This document shows positions 8,520 to 15,583 of a stretch of 61,868 bases of DNA, piece after piece. Both the position numbers and the translations under genes were made by a program. Numbering within the stretch: the first letter of the stretch is position 1; each line of letters begins with the position of its first letter. The notes beneath the pieces were generated by a model. It saw nothing but the letters and a program-made list of their open reading frames with translations. It did not search any database and was not told the DNA's origin. The DNA lies in NCBI GenBank assembly GCA_017625035.1, contig JAGALX010000038.1, positions 1 through 61,868 on the forward strand, given 5' to 3'. The DNA comes from Clostridia bacterium. Lineage in GTDB: Bacteria > Bacillota > Clostridia > TANB77 > CAG-508.

Positions 8520-9656
8520 ATGAAAATAAGATATTTTGATCATGCTGCAACTACACCGGTAAGAGATGAAGTTATTAAAGAAATAATACCATATTTGGGT
8601 GTAGAATATGGCAATCCTTCATCTATATATACTTTAGGAAGGCATAATAAAAAAGCTGTTGAAGAATCGAGAAAAAAAGTTGCAAAAGCTATTAATGCAA
8701 ATGCAAACGAAATATATTTTACATCTTGTGGAAGTGAAAGTGACAATTTAGCTTTAAAAGGCATAATGCTTGCCAATAAAGAAAAAGGAAAACATCTAAT
8801 AACAACAAAAATAGAACATCCAGCAATATTAAATACTTGTAAATGGTTAGAAAAAAACGGATATGATGTCACATATTTAAATGTAGATAAAACAGGAAAA
8901 ATAAGTTTATCAGAGCTAAAAAATTCTATTAGATTAGATACTGTTTTAATTTCAATTATGTTTGCAAATAATGAAATAGGAACAATTCAGCCAATAAAAG
9001 AAATAGGAAAAATTGCTAAAGCAAATGGAATTATATTTCATACAGATGCAGTTCAAGCAATAGGAAATGTAAAAATAGATGTACAAGATTTAAATATTGA
9101 TGCACTTTCAATGTCAGGACACAAAATATATGCTCCAAAAGGAATAGGAGCTCTATATGTAAAAAATGGAATAAAATTCGAAAAAATACAACATGGAGGG
9201 CATCAAGAAAATAATAAAAGAGCAGGAACCGAAAATGTAGCAAGCATAGTAGGATTAGGAAGATCAATAGAGCTGATATATAGTGAGTTTGAAGAATATA
9301 ATACAAAACTAATAAATTTAAGAGAGTATTACATTAGCCAAATAGAAAAAAATTTTAAAAATGTAATTTTAAATGGAGATAGAATAGACCGATTACCAGG
9401 AAATGCAAATGTATCATTTAAGGGAATAGATGCGGGAGAGCTATTATTAAAATTAGATTCATATGGAATATGTGCTTCTGCAGGATCTGCATGCACATCA
9501 GGATCTTTAGAACCATCACATGTATTACTTGCAATAGGATTAAAAGAAGAGTATGCTCAAGGTTCATTAAGAGTAAGTTTTGGAAAAGATAATACAAAAG
9601 AGGATGTTGAATATTTGATAAATTGTATTAAAAAATCTGTAATGTTATTAAGTTAG
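8520..9656 (+). CDS. cysteine desulfurase (NifS/IscS class)
   Basis: 378 residues, a class V aminotransferase fold. The pyridoxal phosphate lysine is at about residue 202 in SGHKIYAPKG, and the persulfide-forming cysteine is at 325 in SAGSACTSGS, the short-loop class I pattern with SSGSACTSG-type context. It takes sulfur from cysteine for Fe-S clusters or tRNA thiolation. The start ATG follows AAAAAAGGATGG. No IscU or MnmA/ThiI follows; the next genes on the same strand are two half-size TSUP-type permeases, which may supply or export sulfur compounds. The exact acceptor cannot be told. Confidence 0.9.
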   Translation: MKIRYFDHAATTPVRDEVIKEIIPYLGVEYGNPSSIYTLGRHNKKAVEESRKKVAKAINANANEIYFTSCGSESDNLALKGIMLANKEKGKHLITTKIEHPAILNTCKWLEKNGYDVTYLNVDKTGKISLSELKNSIRLDTVLISIMFANNEIGTIQPIKEIGKIAKANGIIFHTDAVQAIGNVKIDVQDLNIDALSMSGHKIYAPKGIGALYVKNGIKFEKIQHGGHQENNKRAGTENVASIVGLGRSIELIYSEFEEYNTKLINLREYYISQIEKNFKNVILNGDRIDRLPGNANVSFKGIDAGELLLKLDSYGICASAGSACTSGSLEPSHVLLAIGLKEEYAQGSLRVSFGKDNTKEDVEYLINCIKKSVMLLS

Positions 9657-9707
9657 AATAAAAAAGCAAATTAATGAAATAATAAAAATAAAAAAGGTTA
9701 AATTTGT

Positions 9708-10059
9708 ATGTTAAAAAAAATTGGGATAGGATTAATTGTTGGATTTATAAGCGGATTACTTGCTTCAGGTGGTGGGATGATATTATTACCAGCAAGTTTA
9801 TATATTTTTAAACTAAACGAAAAAGAGGCAAGAGCAACAACTATTTTTTCAATGTTAATAATTATTATTGCTACAAGCATAATATATTCAAAATATAAAA
9901 ATTTTGATATTATGCTAGGAATAAAATGTGCTGTTCGGTGGTGTTATAGGAAGCTATATGGGAACAAAATTGTTAAATAAAATAAATACAAAATCAAAAA
10001 TATTTAAAATTGCATTTATTTTATTTCTATTATATTCATCATATTGTATGTTAAGGTAA
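9708..10059 (+). pseudogene. frameshifted half-size TSUP (TauE/SafE-like) permease
   Basis: Starts as MLKKIGIGLIVGFISGLLAS with the Gly-rich entry helix of the TauE/SafE family. It runs in frame to about residue 76 and then loses frame. Removing one base, the C at 9936, restores GGVIGSYMGTKLL, a conserved family pattern, and the frame runs on to a TAA at 10057-10059. That gives about 116 residues and four helices. It is either a true frameshift mutation or a sequence error. With the gene behind it, it would form one complete two-half transporter. Confidence 0.7.
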
Positions 10060-10063
10060 TGCA

Positions 10064-10450
10064 ATGGAAATTATAGCTGGAATTATTTCTGGTGCAATAG
10101 CCTCATGGGGAATGGGTGGAGGAGCACTATTAATTTCTCTACTTTCAAATTTCTTTAATATCAATCAACATACAGCACAAGCAACAAATTTAATTTTTTT
10201 TATACCAACATCATTATGCTCTGTAATAATTAATGCAAAAAATAAAAATATAAAATATAAACTCGGTACACAAATAATAGTATTTGGGATAATTGGAGCC
10301 GCAATAGGGGCGCTATTATCAAACAAAATTGAAAAAAATATCTTAAGAAAAATATTTGGAATAATGCTAATAATAATAGCTATTATAGAAATATATAATT
10401 TTTATAAAATGTATATAAAACATAAAAATAGACATAATAACAATAAATAA
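10064..10450 (+). CDS. half-size TSUP (TauE/SafE-like) permease
   Basis: 128 residues with four membrane helices and the GIISGAIASWGMGGG entry motif of the TauE/SafE family, whose usual members are about 250 residues with two such halves fused. The start lies 4 bases after the stop of the first half, so the two are translationally linked and probably work as a heterodimer. The family moves small anions such as sulfite or sulfoacetate. The neighbouring cysteine desulfurase makes a sulfur substrate plausible but unproven. The C-terminus is a basic tail with a run of Asn. Confidence 0.75.
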   Translation: MEIIAGIISGAIASWGMGGGALLISLLSNFFNINQHTAQATNLIFFIPTSLCSVIINAKNKNIKYKLGTQIIVFGIIGAAIGALLSNKIEKNILRKIFGIMLIIIAIIEIYNFYKMYIKHKNRHNNNK

Positions 10451-10485
10451 TAGATAATGTAGTTTATGAAAAAGAATATAAAACA

Positions 10486-10496
10486 TTGTCGAAAAA
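10486..10496. promoter_or_regulatory. possible Spo0A box
   Basis: TTGTCGAAAAA matches the Spo0A box core TGTCGAA. It lies about 215 bp before the next gene, so its target is unclear. Confidence 0.3.
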
Positions 10497-10709
10497 TGTA
10501 GATAACAGATGATGTAAAGTATTCTATGCAAAAATATAATCTGAAAGCATTATCTAATAAATATGAATAGATAGTGTACAATAATCTATAAAAGAATAAA
10601 TTATAAAAACATTATCAAAGCAATGATATTTTTTTAAGTGCGCTATAAAAAATAGAATATGAAAGTATTCATCAATAAAAATAAAAAAAGCAATAATAGG
10701 AGGGATAGT

Positions 10710-10847
10710 ATGAAATTCTTTAAAGGTGTTTTAGTAGGAAGTATGTTTTGGGCAGGTACTGCTATTATGTATAAAGAAGGAATGTTTAATAAAACAAAGG
10801 CATTAAAAAAAGGTAAAAAATTGGCTAAAAGAATAGGTATTTTATAA
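10710..10847 (+). CDS. small membrane-associated protein
   Basis: 45 residues from the ATG 7 bases behind TAGGAGGG; a longer frame upstream starts without a ribosome site. A short hydrophobic N-terminal segment with a Gly-rich turn (about 5-22) is followed by a strongly basic Lys/Arg tail. It resembles the many short YtxH-like or coat-like proteins of Clostridia, but I cannot name a family. The nearby Spo0A-like box makes a sporulation link possible. Confidence 0.6.
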   Translation: MKFFKGVLVGSMFWAGTAIMYKEGMFNKTKALKKGKKLAKRIGIL

Positions 10848-10908
10848 ATAAAATATGATATAGTGAATTAGCAGTAAATTTTATAATAGTTTGATCTCTA
10901 AAAATAAG

Positions 10909-10939
10909 GAAAATCTCTAGAAAAAATCTAGAGGTTTTC
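10909..10939. terminator. bidirectional terminator
   Basis: 13-bp stem GAAAATCTCTAGA / TCTAGAGGTTTTC with five A in the loop, lying between two converging genes. Confidence 0.75.
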
Positions 10940-10979
10940 TGGTTGTAATATAAATCTGAATTGTTAACAAAAATTTAGA

Positions 10980-11528
10980 TTATTTACATTTTTTGTCTTC
11001 GTATTTGTCAGAATATTCTTTGCATTCACATTTTTTGTCATCATGTTTGTCAGAATAATCTTTAGATTCACATTTTTTGTCATCATGTTTGTCAGAATAA
11101 TCTGTAGATTCATATTTTTCGTCTTCATGTTTATCAAAATATTCTTTACATTCACAATCTAGTTTTTCGCCTTTTAAACATTTTCCATGATATTTACATG
11201 TTGTGCATATTTTTGAGTGTTTTACTTCATTAGCCCAAATTTCTATTTCATAAAATTTGTTAGCACATAAAGGTCCAAAAACAAATTGACCAGCTTTATC
11301 TGTAAAAGTATGAGTTACAGGTTTTCTTCCGTCTCTTTTTCCATCTTTATCCACTTCAATAAGTTTTACAACAGCATCTTTTATTGGTTCATCATAACAA
11401 TCTTTTACAACTCCATAAATTACAGAACGGTTGTCTTCTGGAAGATGGATATCAACATCAAATTGTTTCCCTGCAGAAACAAACCCTTCTACTCCAACAA
11501 CTGGACATATATTTTTATCATATTCCAT
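10980..11528 (-). CDS. beta-sandwich protein with Asp/Lys/His/Cys-rich tandem repeats
   Basis: 182 residues from the ATG 8 bases behind GGGAG (a TTG further up lies inside the ribosome site). Residues about 25-105 look like a carboxypeptidase-regulatory-type beta domain (VIYGVVKDCYDEPIKDAVV, then FTDKAGQFVFG). A Cys-rich linker follows (CTTCKYHGKC and CECKEY), then four copies of a 14-residue unit of the form (K/T)(D/E)YSDKHDDKKCES. There is no signal peptide. The repeat unit with His, Asp and Cys suggests metal binding or a cross-linked structural role, for example in a spore coat; that is inference. Confidence 0.7.
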   Translation of the reverse strand: MEYDKNICPVVGVEGFVSAGKQFDVDIHLPEDNRSVIYGVVKDCYDEPIKDAVVKLIEVDKDGKRDGRKPVTHTFTDKAGQFVFGPLCANKFYEIEIWANEVKHSKICTTCKYHGKCLKGEKLDCECKEYFDKHEDEKYESTDYSDKHDDKKCESKDYSDKHDDKKCECKEYSDKYEDKKCK

Positions 11529-11697
11529 ATAAATTACTCCCTTCAAAATTTAAGTTGCTATGTCAACAGGCAACATACTAGAAATAAATTTTCTAGTTAA
11601 TATATAGTATGAAAAAAATAGGAGGTTGTGAGGAATTATGGCGTAAAAAATAGCAATGAAAAATTTTATAAATCTTTCATTACTATTAAAATCAAGT

Positions 11698-12147
11698 TTA
11701 TTTTTCTTCCCAATCATTTTGAAGTGTTGGTATTTTTTCAGGTAATAGAAGAGGAATATCACCGTTTAATTTTAATCTTTTTCTGGTAAACAAATGGCAA
11801 AATCTGTAAAGAAAAGTTCTAAATTTACTATAGTATTTGTCAAAATTAGATAATGTAACAGTATAAACTAAATTATTAAATACTTTTTTGCCATGTCTAT
11901 CATATAAAATAAGATAGTTTTGCGAATTTATCAAATTTAGTAAATCTTGTTTTTGATAAGAGCTAGGAACGAACTTTCTGTATGCCTGAGGGCCATAAAC
12001 ATCATATATTAAATTAAATTTTTTGTATGAGTTTTTAAAAGTTACATGAGTTTTAAAAACTTTGTTAAACATATATTCTTCATATTCTATTTCAGCAATA
12101 ATATCGCGAATGTCACTTCTTATTTCATATTTTAATATTGAATTCAT
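11698..12147 (-). CDS. hypothetical protein
   Basis: 149 residues behind AGAAGAGG. Rich in aromatic and basic residues, with no membrane helix, signal peptide or motif I recognise. It sits alone on the minus strand between the repeat-tailed protein and the patatin gene, with no terminator I can see directly behind it. Function unknown. Confidence 0.55.
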   Translation of the reverse strand: MNSILKYEIRSDIRDIIAEIEYEEYMFNKVFKTHVTFKNSYKKFNLIYDVYGPQAYRKFVPSSYQKQDLLNLINSQNYLILYDRHGKKVFNNLVYTVTLSNFDKYYSKFRTFLYRFCHLFTRKRLKLNGDIPLLLPEKIPTLQNDWEEK

Positions 12148-12231
12148 AAAATACCTCTTCTTTTGTCATAATTTTTATTAAATTATAACATATAAATAAA
12201 TTTTGTAAAATAAAATTAAAAATTTTTTCAC

Positions 12232-12260
12232 TAGACAAAATAATTATATATTTGTATAAT
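12232..12260 (+). promoter_or_regulatory. promoter of the patatin gene
   Basis: TAGACA, 17 bp, TATAAT, 38 bp before the start codon. Confidence 0.65.
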
Positions 12261-12298
12261 AAGAAAAATTCATAAATGAAATAATAATGGAGGAAAAA

Positions 12299-13156
12299 AT
12301 GAAAATAGGAGTTGCATTAGCTGGTGGAGGATTAAAAGGAGTAGCATACGTTGGTGCCTTAAAAGCTTTTGAAGAATTAGGAATAAAGTTAGATTATATA
12401 TCAGGAACAAGCTCGGGAAGTATGATTGCAACATTATATTCTATAGGCTGTAGTTCAGAAGAAATAAAAAATATTATTATTGAATCATATAAAGGTTTAA
12501 TAAAAATACCCAAAAAGCCAATAATAGCATCAGTAGGAACATATTTAACAAAAAAACAACTAAAATTGCAAGGTTTAATATCAGGGGAAAGAGTAGAAAA
12601 CTTAGTCCAAAATGTTGCAGAAGAAAAAAATTATAAAAATATAAATGATATAAAAATACCATTAGCAATAGCAACAGTAGATACAATTTCAACTAAAGAA
12701 TGTATATTTATGTCTAAAAATTATAATTTACAAAATGATAATATAGATTATATTTACGATATTTCAATAGGTAAAGCAGTTCGTTCAAGTATGGCTTTTC
12801 CTGGAATTTTTACAACAAGTAAATTTGGTAAATATAATTTCATTGATGGAGGAACAAAAGACAATCTACCAGTAAAAGTATTAAAAGATATGGGAGCAGA
12901 TATAACAATAGGTCTTAGTTTTAAATTAGATGACTATGATGCAGAAAATCAAAATGTTCTTAGTATATTGCTTAGAACAGTAGATATATTTTCATTAAAG
13001 GATGTATTAGCAGCGCAAAAAGAAGCTGATATGGCAATAGAAATAGATGCTAAAGGAACTAGTTTAATGGAAATTGATAATATAGATAAATGTATACAAA
13101 TTGGATATGACTCAATTATGGAAAATAAAGAGGCTATATTAAAGTTAATAAATTAA
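12299..13156 (+). CDS. patatin-like phospholipase (RssA/NTE type)
   Basis: 285 residues from the ATG behind GGAGG; the upstream in-frame ATG lies within the ribosome site. The oxyanion motif GGGLKG (9-14), the nucleophile serine at 38 in GTSSG and the catalytic aspartate near 183 in DGG are all present, so an active Ser-Asp lipid acyl hydrolase is expected. It is cytoplasmic, with no signal peptide. It stands alone with its own promoter and terminator. The substrate cannot be told. Confidence 0.9.
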   Translation: MKIGVALAGGGLKGVAYVGALKAFEELGIKLDYISGTSSGSMIATLYSIGCSSEEIKNIIIESYKGLIKIPKKPIIASVGTYLTKKQLKLQGLISGERVENLVQNVAEEKNYKNINDIKIPLAIATVDTISTKECIFMSKNYNLQNDNIDYIYDISIGKAVRSSMAFPGIFTTSKFGKYNFIDGGTKDNLPVKVLKDMGADITIGLSFKLDDYDAENQNVLSILLRTVDIFSLKDVLAAQKEADMAIEIDAKGTSLMEIDNIDKCIQIGYDSIMENKEAILKLIN

Positions 13157-13158
13157 CA

Positions 13159-13199
13159 AAACAAAGAACTGTTTACATATTGTGAATAGTTCTTTGTTT
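13159..13199 (+). terminator. intrinsic terminator of the patatin gene
   Basis: 12-bp perfect stem AAACAAAGAACT / AGTTCTTTGTTT. Confidence 0.75.
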
Positions 13200-13254
13200 A
13201 ATGGTAATATTTGATTATGTAGCATAAATTAATTAATGCTTTTTCTTGTCATAA

Positions 13255-13305
13255 AAATTATTGTGCACAAGTTTTACGAATTTTGTGCTCGAACAATTAA
13301 ATTTT
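13255..13305. repeat. degenerate copy of the GGCGCACGAACAA-type repeat
   Basis: TTATTGTGCACAAGTTTTACG followed by TGTGCTCGAACAA follows the order TATTGCACACAA / GGCGCACGAACAA of the better copies but with several differences. Confidence 0.4.
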
Positions 13306-13644
13306 TATAGTAATATTATTGATATTCAAAAAATTAATTAAGTTATTTATATTATTAGTAAAATCAGATATAGACATATTTTTCAAATCTTTTAAAATTG
13401 TATTAATATATTTGCTTCTTGTTTTTTCCGGATATATTTTTCCTTGATTTCTAAAGTTTTCTAATTGATATACTAAACCTTTTGTTGTTTTTACAGAAGA
13501 AAGTAAATTTAAGGAAGCGATTAATAAAATTTTCTTCATGTTTTTATTAATTTTTAGTTTATTAATTTCAGTTATTATACTATTAATATTTTGTGCCGAA
13601 ATCATTGGAGTTGTATTATTTAAAATAATTATTTCTCTATTCAT
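13297..13644 (-). CDS. hypothetical protein
   Basis: 115 residues behind AGAGGGGG. Asn-, Ile- and Lys-rich and mostly helical in appearance, with no signal peptide or recognised motif. It ends with a very hydrophobic, Asn-rich tail. It is flanked by the degenerate repeat at its 3' end. Function unknown. Confidence 0.5.
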   Translation of the reverse strand: MNREIIILNNTTPMISAQNINSIITEINKLKINKNMKKILLIASLNLLSSVKTTKGLVYQLENFRNQGKIYPEKTRSKYINTILKDLKNMSISDFTNNINNLINFLNINNITIKI

Positions 13645-14021
13645 AAATTTAATACCCCCTCTAGTTTACATATTATACCATAAAATGATTACATAAGTAA
13701 AGTGCTAATACTAAAATAGGAAAAATTATCAAAAAAAGTAAAAAAATTCTTGAATCCATAAAAACAGTATGATAATATTAAAATAATTAATTAGAAGATG
13801 TTATATATGCTTCATAAAAAATTATATGAATTAAAAATAATAAACATAACATAAATCAAAATAAATAATAAAAAAATTTAATTTATAGTGAATTAAAAAA
13901 TCACAAAAGAAGGAGGTGTTTTCGAAGTATAAAGGATGTTCGAATATTATTAAATAATACATTATATTTTGATACACAAAAGTTTGTAGGTAAAATTTTA
14001 ATAAAAAGGAGAAGATGACAT
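13645..14021. other. gene-free leader region of the small secreted peptide gene
   Basis: No gene of normal size. AAGGAGGTG at 13910-13918 overlaps the GTG of a 13-codon frame, which could be a leader peptide. The rest is AT-rich without a clear repeat. Confidence 0.4.
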
Positions 14022-14165
14022 ATGGGAAATATAAGAAATAAATCAATAATAATAGCAATATTGTTAATTATATTAGTAGCTCTAGTAAGTTCTAATTTTG
14101 CAACAGAACCATCTACAACAAGTGTAACAACTCAAAATACAAATATAATACAAACAAATAACTGA
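14022..14165 (+). CDS. 47-residue secreted or membrane-anchored peptide
   Basis: ATG follows AAAAAGGAGAAG by 7 bases. The product has a short basic N-terminus, a strong hydrophobic segment (about 9-25) ending in SSNFAT, and a 20-residue Thr/Asn/Gln/Ser-rich tail. It reads as a signal peptide plus a small exported peptide, or a one-helix membrane peptide. A strong hairpin follows. Too short for most annotation cut-offs, but the ribosome site and hairpin support it. Function unknown. Confidence 0.55.
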   Translation: MGNIRNKSIIIAILLIILVALVSSNFATEPSTTSVTTQNTNIIQTNN

Positions 14166-14202
14166 AACTGAAATTAAATAGAAATAAACTAAATTTAATG
14201 TG

Positions 14203-14240
14203 ATTAAAGTAGACAAAAATATTCTTTTGTCTACTTTAAT
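14203..14240 (+). terminator. strong 16-bp hairpin behind the small peptide gene
   Basis: ATTAAAGTAGACAAAA / TTTTGTCTACTTTAAT with a 6-base loop. The T run after it is short, so it may act more as an RNA-stabilising end than a classical terminator. Confidence 0.6.
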
Positions 14241-14399
14241 TCGTATATACAACACACATAATCTAGTTATAATCAAGCAATAACAAATTCTACACAATTT
14301 CTAAAATAAAAAATGGAAATTACTTGAAAAAATATATAAAAGAATATATAATGAAGATACAGCATTACAAACAAAAGATACTAGGAAGGAGTGGTTTTT

Positions 14400-14930
14400 A
14401 TGAACATAAAAATAACAGGAAAAGACTTAAAAGCAACAGATTCAATAAAAGAATATGTTGAAAAAAAGTGTGAAAGACTACAAAAATACACAGAAGAGGA
14501 ATTAGAAGTAAAAGCAACAATAAAAACAGAAGGTAAAAAACAAGTTGCAGAACTTTCTACTAATATAAATGGAAATATTTATAGAGCTGTAACAGAAAAA
14601 GAAGATTTATATGCATCTATAGATAAAGATATTGATATTATAGAAGGACAAATAAGAAAAACAAAGGCAAAAAAAGAAAAACAAATGACTTCAGGATCTA
14701 TAAAAGCTCAAGAATTTATTAGCTTTAACGAAGAAAGTCATCAAGTTGAACAAGAAGTTTTAAAAACAACATATTATGAAGTAAGACCTATGAGTGTAGA
14801 AGATGCAAAAATGAAATTACAAGATTCAAATAATATGTTCTTAACATTTGTAAATGCTGAAACAGAAAAAGTTAATGTAATTTTTAAATTAAAAGATGGA
14901 ATTAACTTTGGTCTAGTAGAACCAGAATAA
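14400..14930 (+). CDS. hpf: ribosome hibernation-promoting factor, long form
   Basis: 176 residues from the ATG 9 bases behind AAGGAG; the GTG at 14391 is too close to that site. The N-terminal half (1-100) is the RaiA/YfiA beta-alpha-beta domain that binds the decoding site of the 30S subunit. The C-terminal half (about 120-176), with YYEVRPMSVEDAKMKL, is the dimerisation domain that joins two ribosomes into inactive 100S particles. This two-domain form is usual in Firmicutes. It is transcribed alone, with a terminator behind. Confidence 0.95.
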   Translation: MNIKITGKDLKATDSIKEYVEKKCERLQKYTEEELEVKATIKTEGKKQVAELSTNINGNIYRAVTEKEDLYASIDKDIDIIEGQIRKTKAKKEKQMTSGSIKAQEFISFNEESHQVEQEVLKTTYYEVRPMSVEDAKMKLQDSNNMFLTFVNAETEKVNVIFKLKDGINFGLVEPE

Positions 14931-14940
14931 AATATATTAA

Positions 14941-14998
14941 AAAGAGGCAATAAATGAACTATACGGCAAAAGTAGAGCTCATAAAGTGCCTCTTTTTT
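14941..14998 (+). terminator. intrinsic terminator of hpf
   Basis: 9-bp stem AAAGAGGCA / TGCCTCTTT with a 37-base loop and six T. Confidence 0.65.
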
Positions 14999-15000
14999 AT

Positions 15001-15155
15001 ATAATAGGAAAGTTCTATTGTGAGGTAAAGTTTAACTGTGAGTGCTTTCCTATTTTTTCAAAAATTGGCGCACGAACAATTAAACGTGGCGCATAATATA
15101 ATTTGAAAAAAGTTAGAATATCTTAAATGCGCCACTATTGTTCTATTTAAAATTT
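15001..15155. repeat. GGCGCACGAACAA-type intergenic repeat, diverged copy
   Basis: Module one is ATAATAGGAAAG with CTTTCCTATT, a stem with a ~35-base loop. Module two runs from ATTGGCGCACGAACAA to GCGCCACTATTGTTC, and its outer arms GAACAA / TTGTTC and GTGGCGCA / TGCGCCAC can pair. It lies just upstream of the tmRNA promoter. Confidence 0.65.
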
Positions 15156-15176
15156 TAGATGTTTTAGAAATTTCCA

Positions 15177-15205
15177 TTGCTAAAATAAATATAATAATGT
15201 ATAAT
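15177..15205 (+). promoter_or_regulatory. promoter of ssrA
   Basis: TTGCTA, 17 bp, TATAAT, 22 bp before the mature tmRNA 5' end. Confidence 0.7.
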
Positions 15206-15227
15206 AACAAATAGATTTGATATACAT

Positions 15228-15583
15228 GGGGGTGTAACGGTTTCGACAGTAATTTAGAAGTATAAATAGCGAGTAGTGGATGGTTGCTTTGGCCACTATA
15301 AAAAAGCAAATTTAAATATAAACGCTGATAATAAAGAATTAGCATACGCTGCTTAGTTTGCGGCGACGTCTTATCTTTAATGCCCACGTTTTAGAATAAG
15401 GCGACGAACTAGTGGGAAACGAACCTATTTCTTGCTATGGAAATAGTGGGTATTTTATAGCTACTTTATGAATAAGTTTGTTTGTTAACTTACTTGTAAG
15501 GGAATTTTGATAACAAACTGCACTCGGAGAAGTTTATATGGAAAAATTATTGGACAGGAGTTCGATTCTCCTCACCTCCACCA
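15228..15583 (+). ncRNA. ssrA: transfer-messenger RNA
   Basis: The 5' end GGGGGTGTAACGGTTTCGAC and the 3' end TTCGATTCTCCTCACCTCCA plus CCA form the tRNA-like acceptor (GGGGGUG with CACCUCC) and T arm. The resume codon is GCA at 15306, giving the tag ANLNINADNKELAYAA and a TAG stop at 15354. It rescues stalled ribosomes and tags the nascent chain for proteolysis. The 3' CCA is encoded. The 3' end overlaps the end of recQ on the other strand by 12 bp. Confidence 0.97.

Noticed and set aside
10983..11150. 42-bp repeats as a CRISPR array
   Set aside because: Repeats are directly adjacent without spacers and are in frame as a 14-residue protein repeat.
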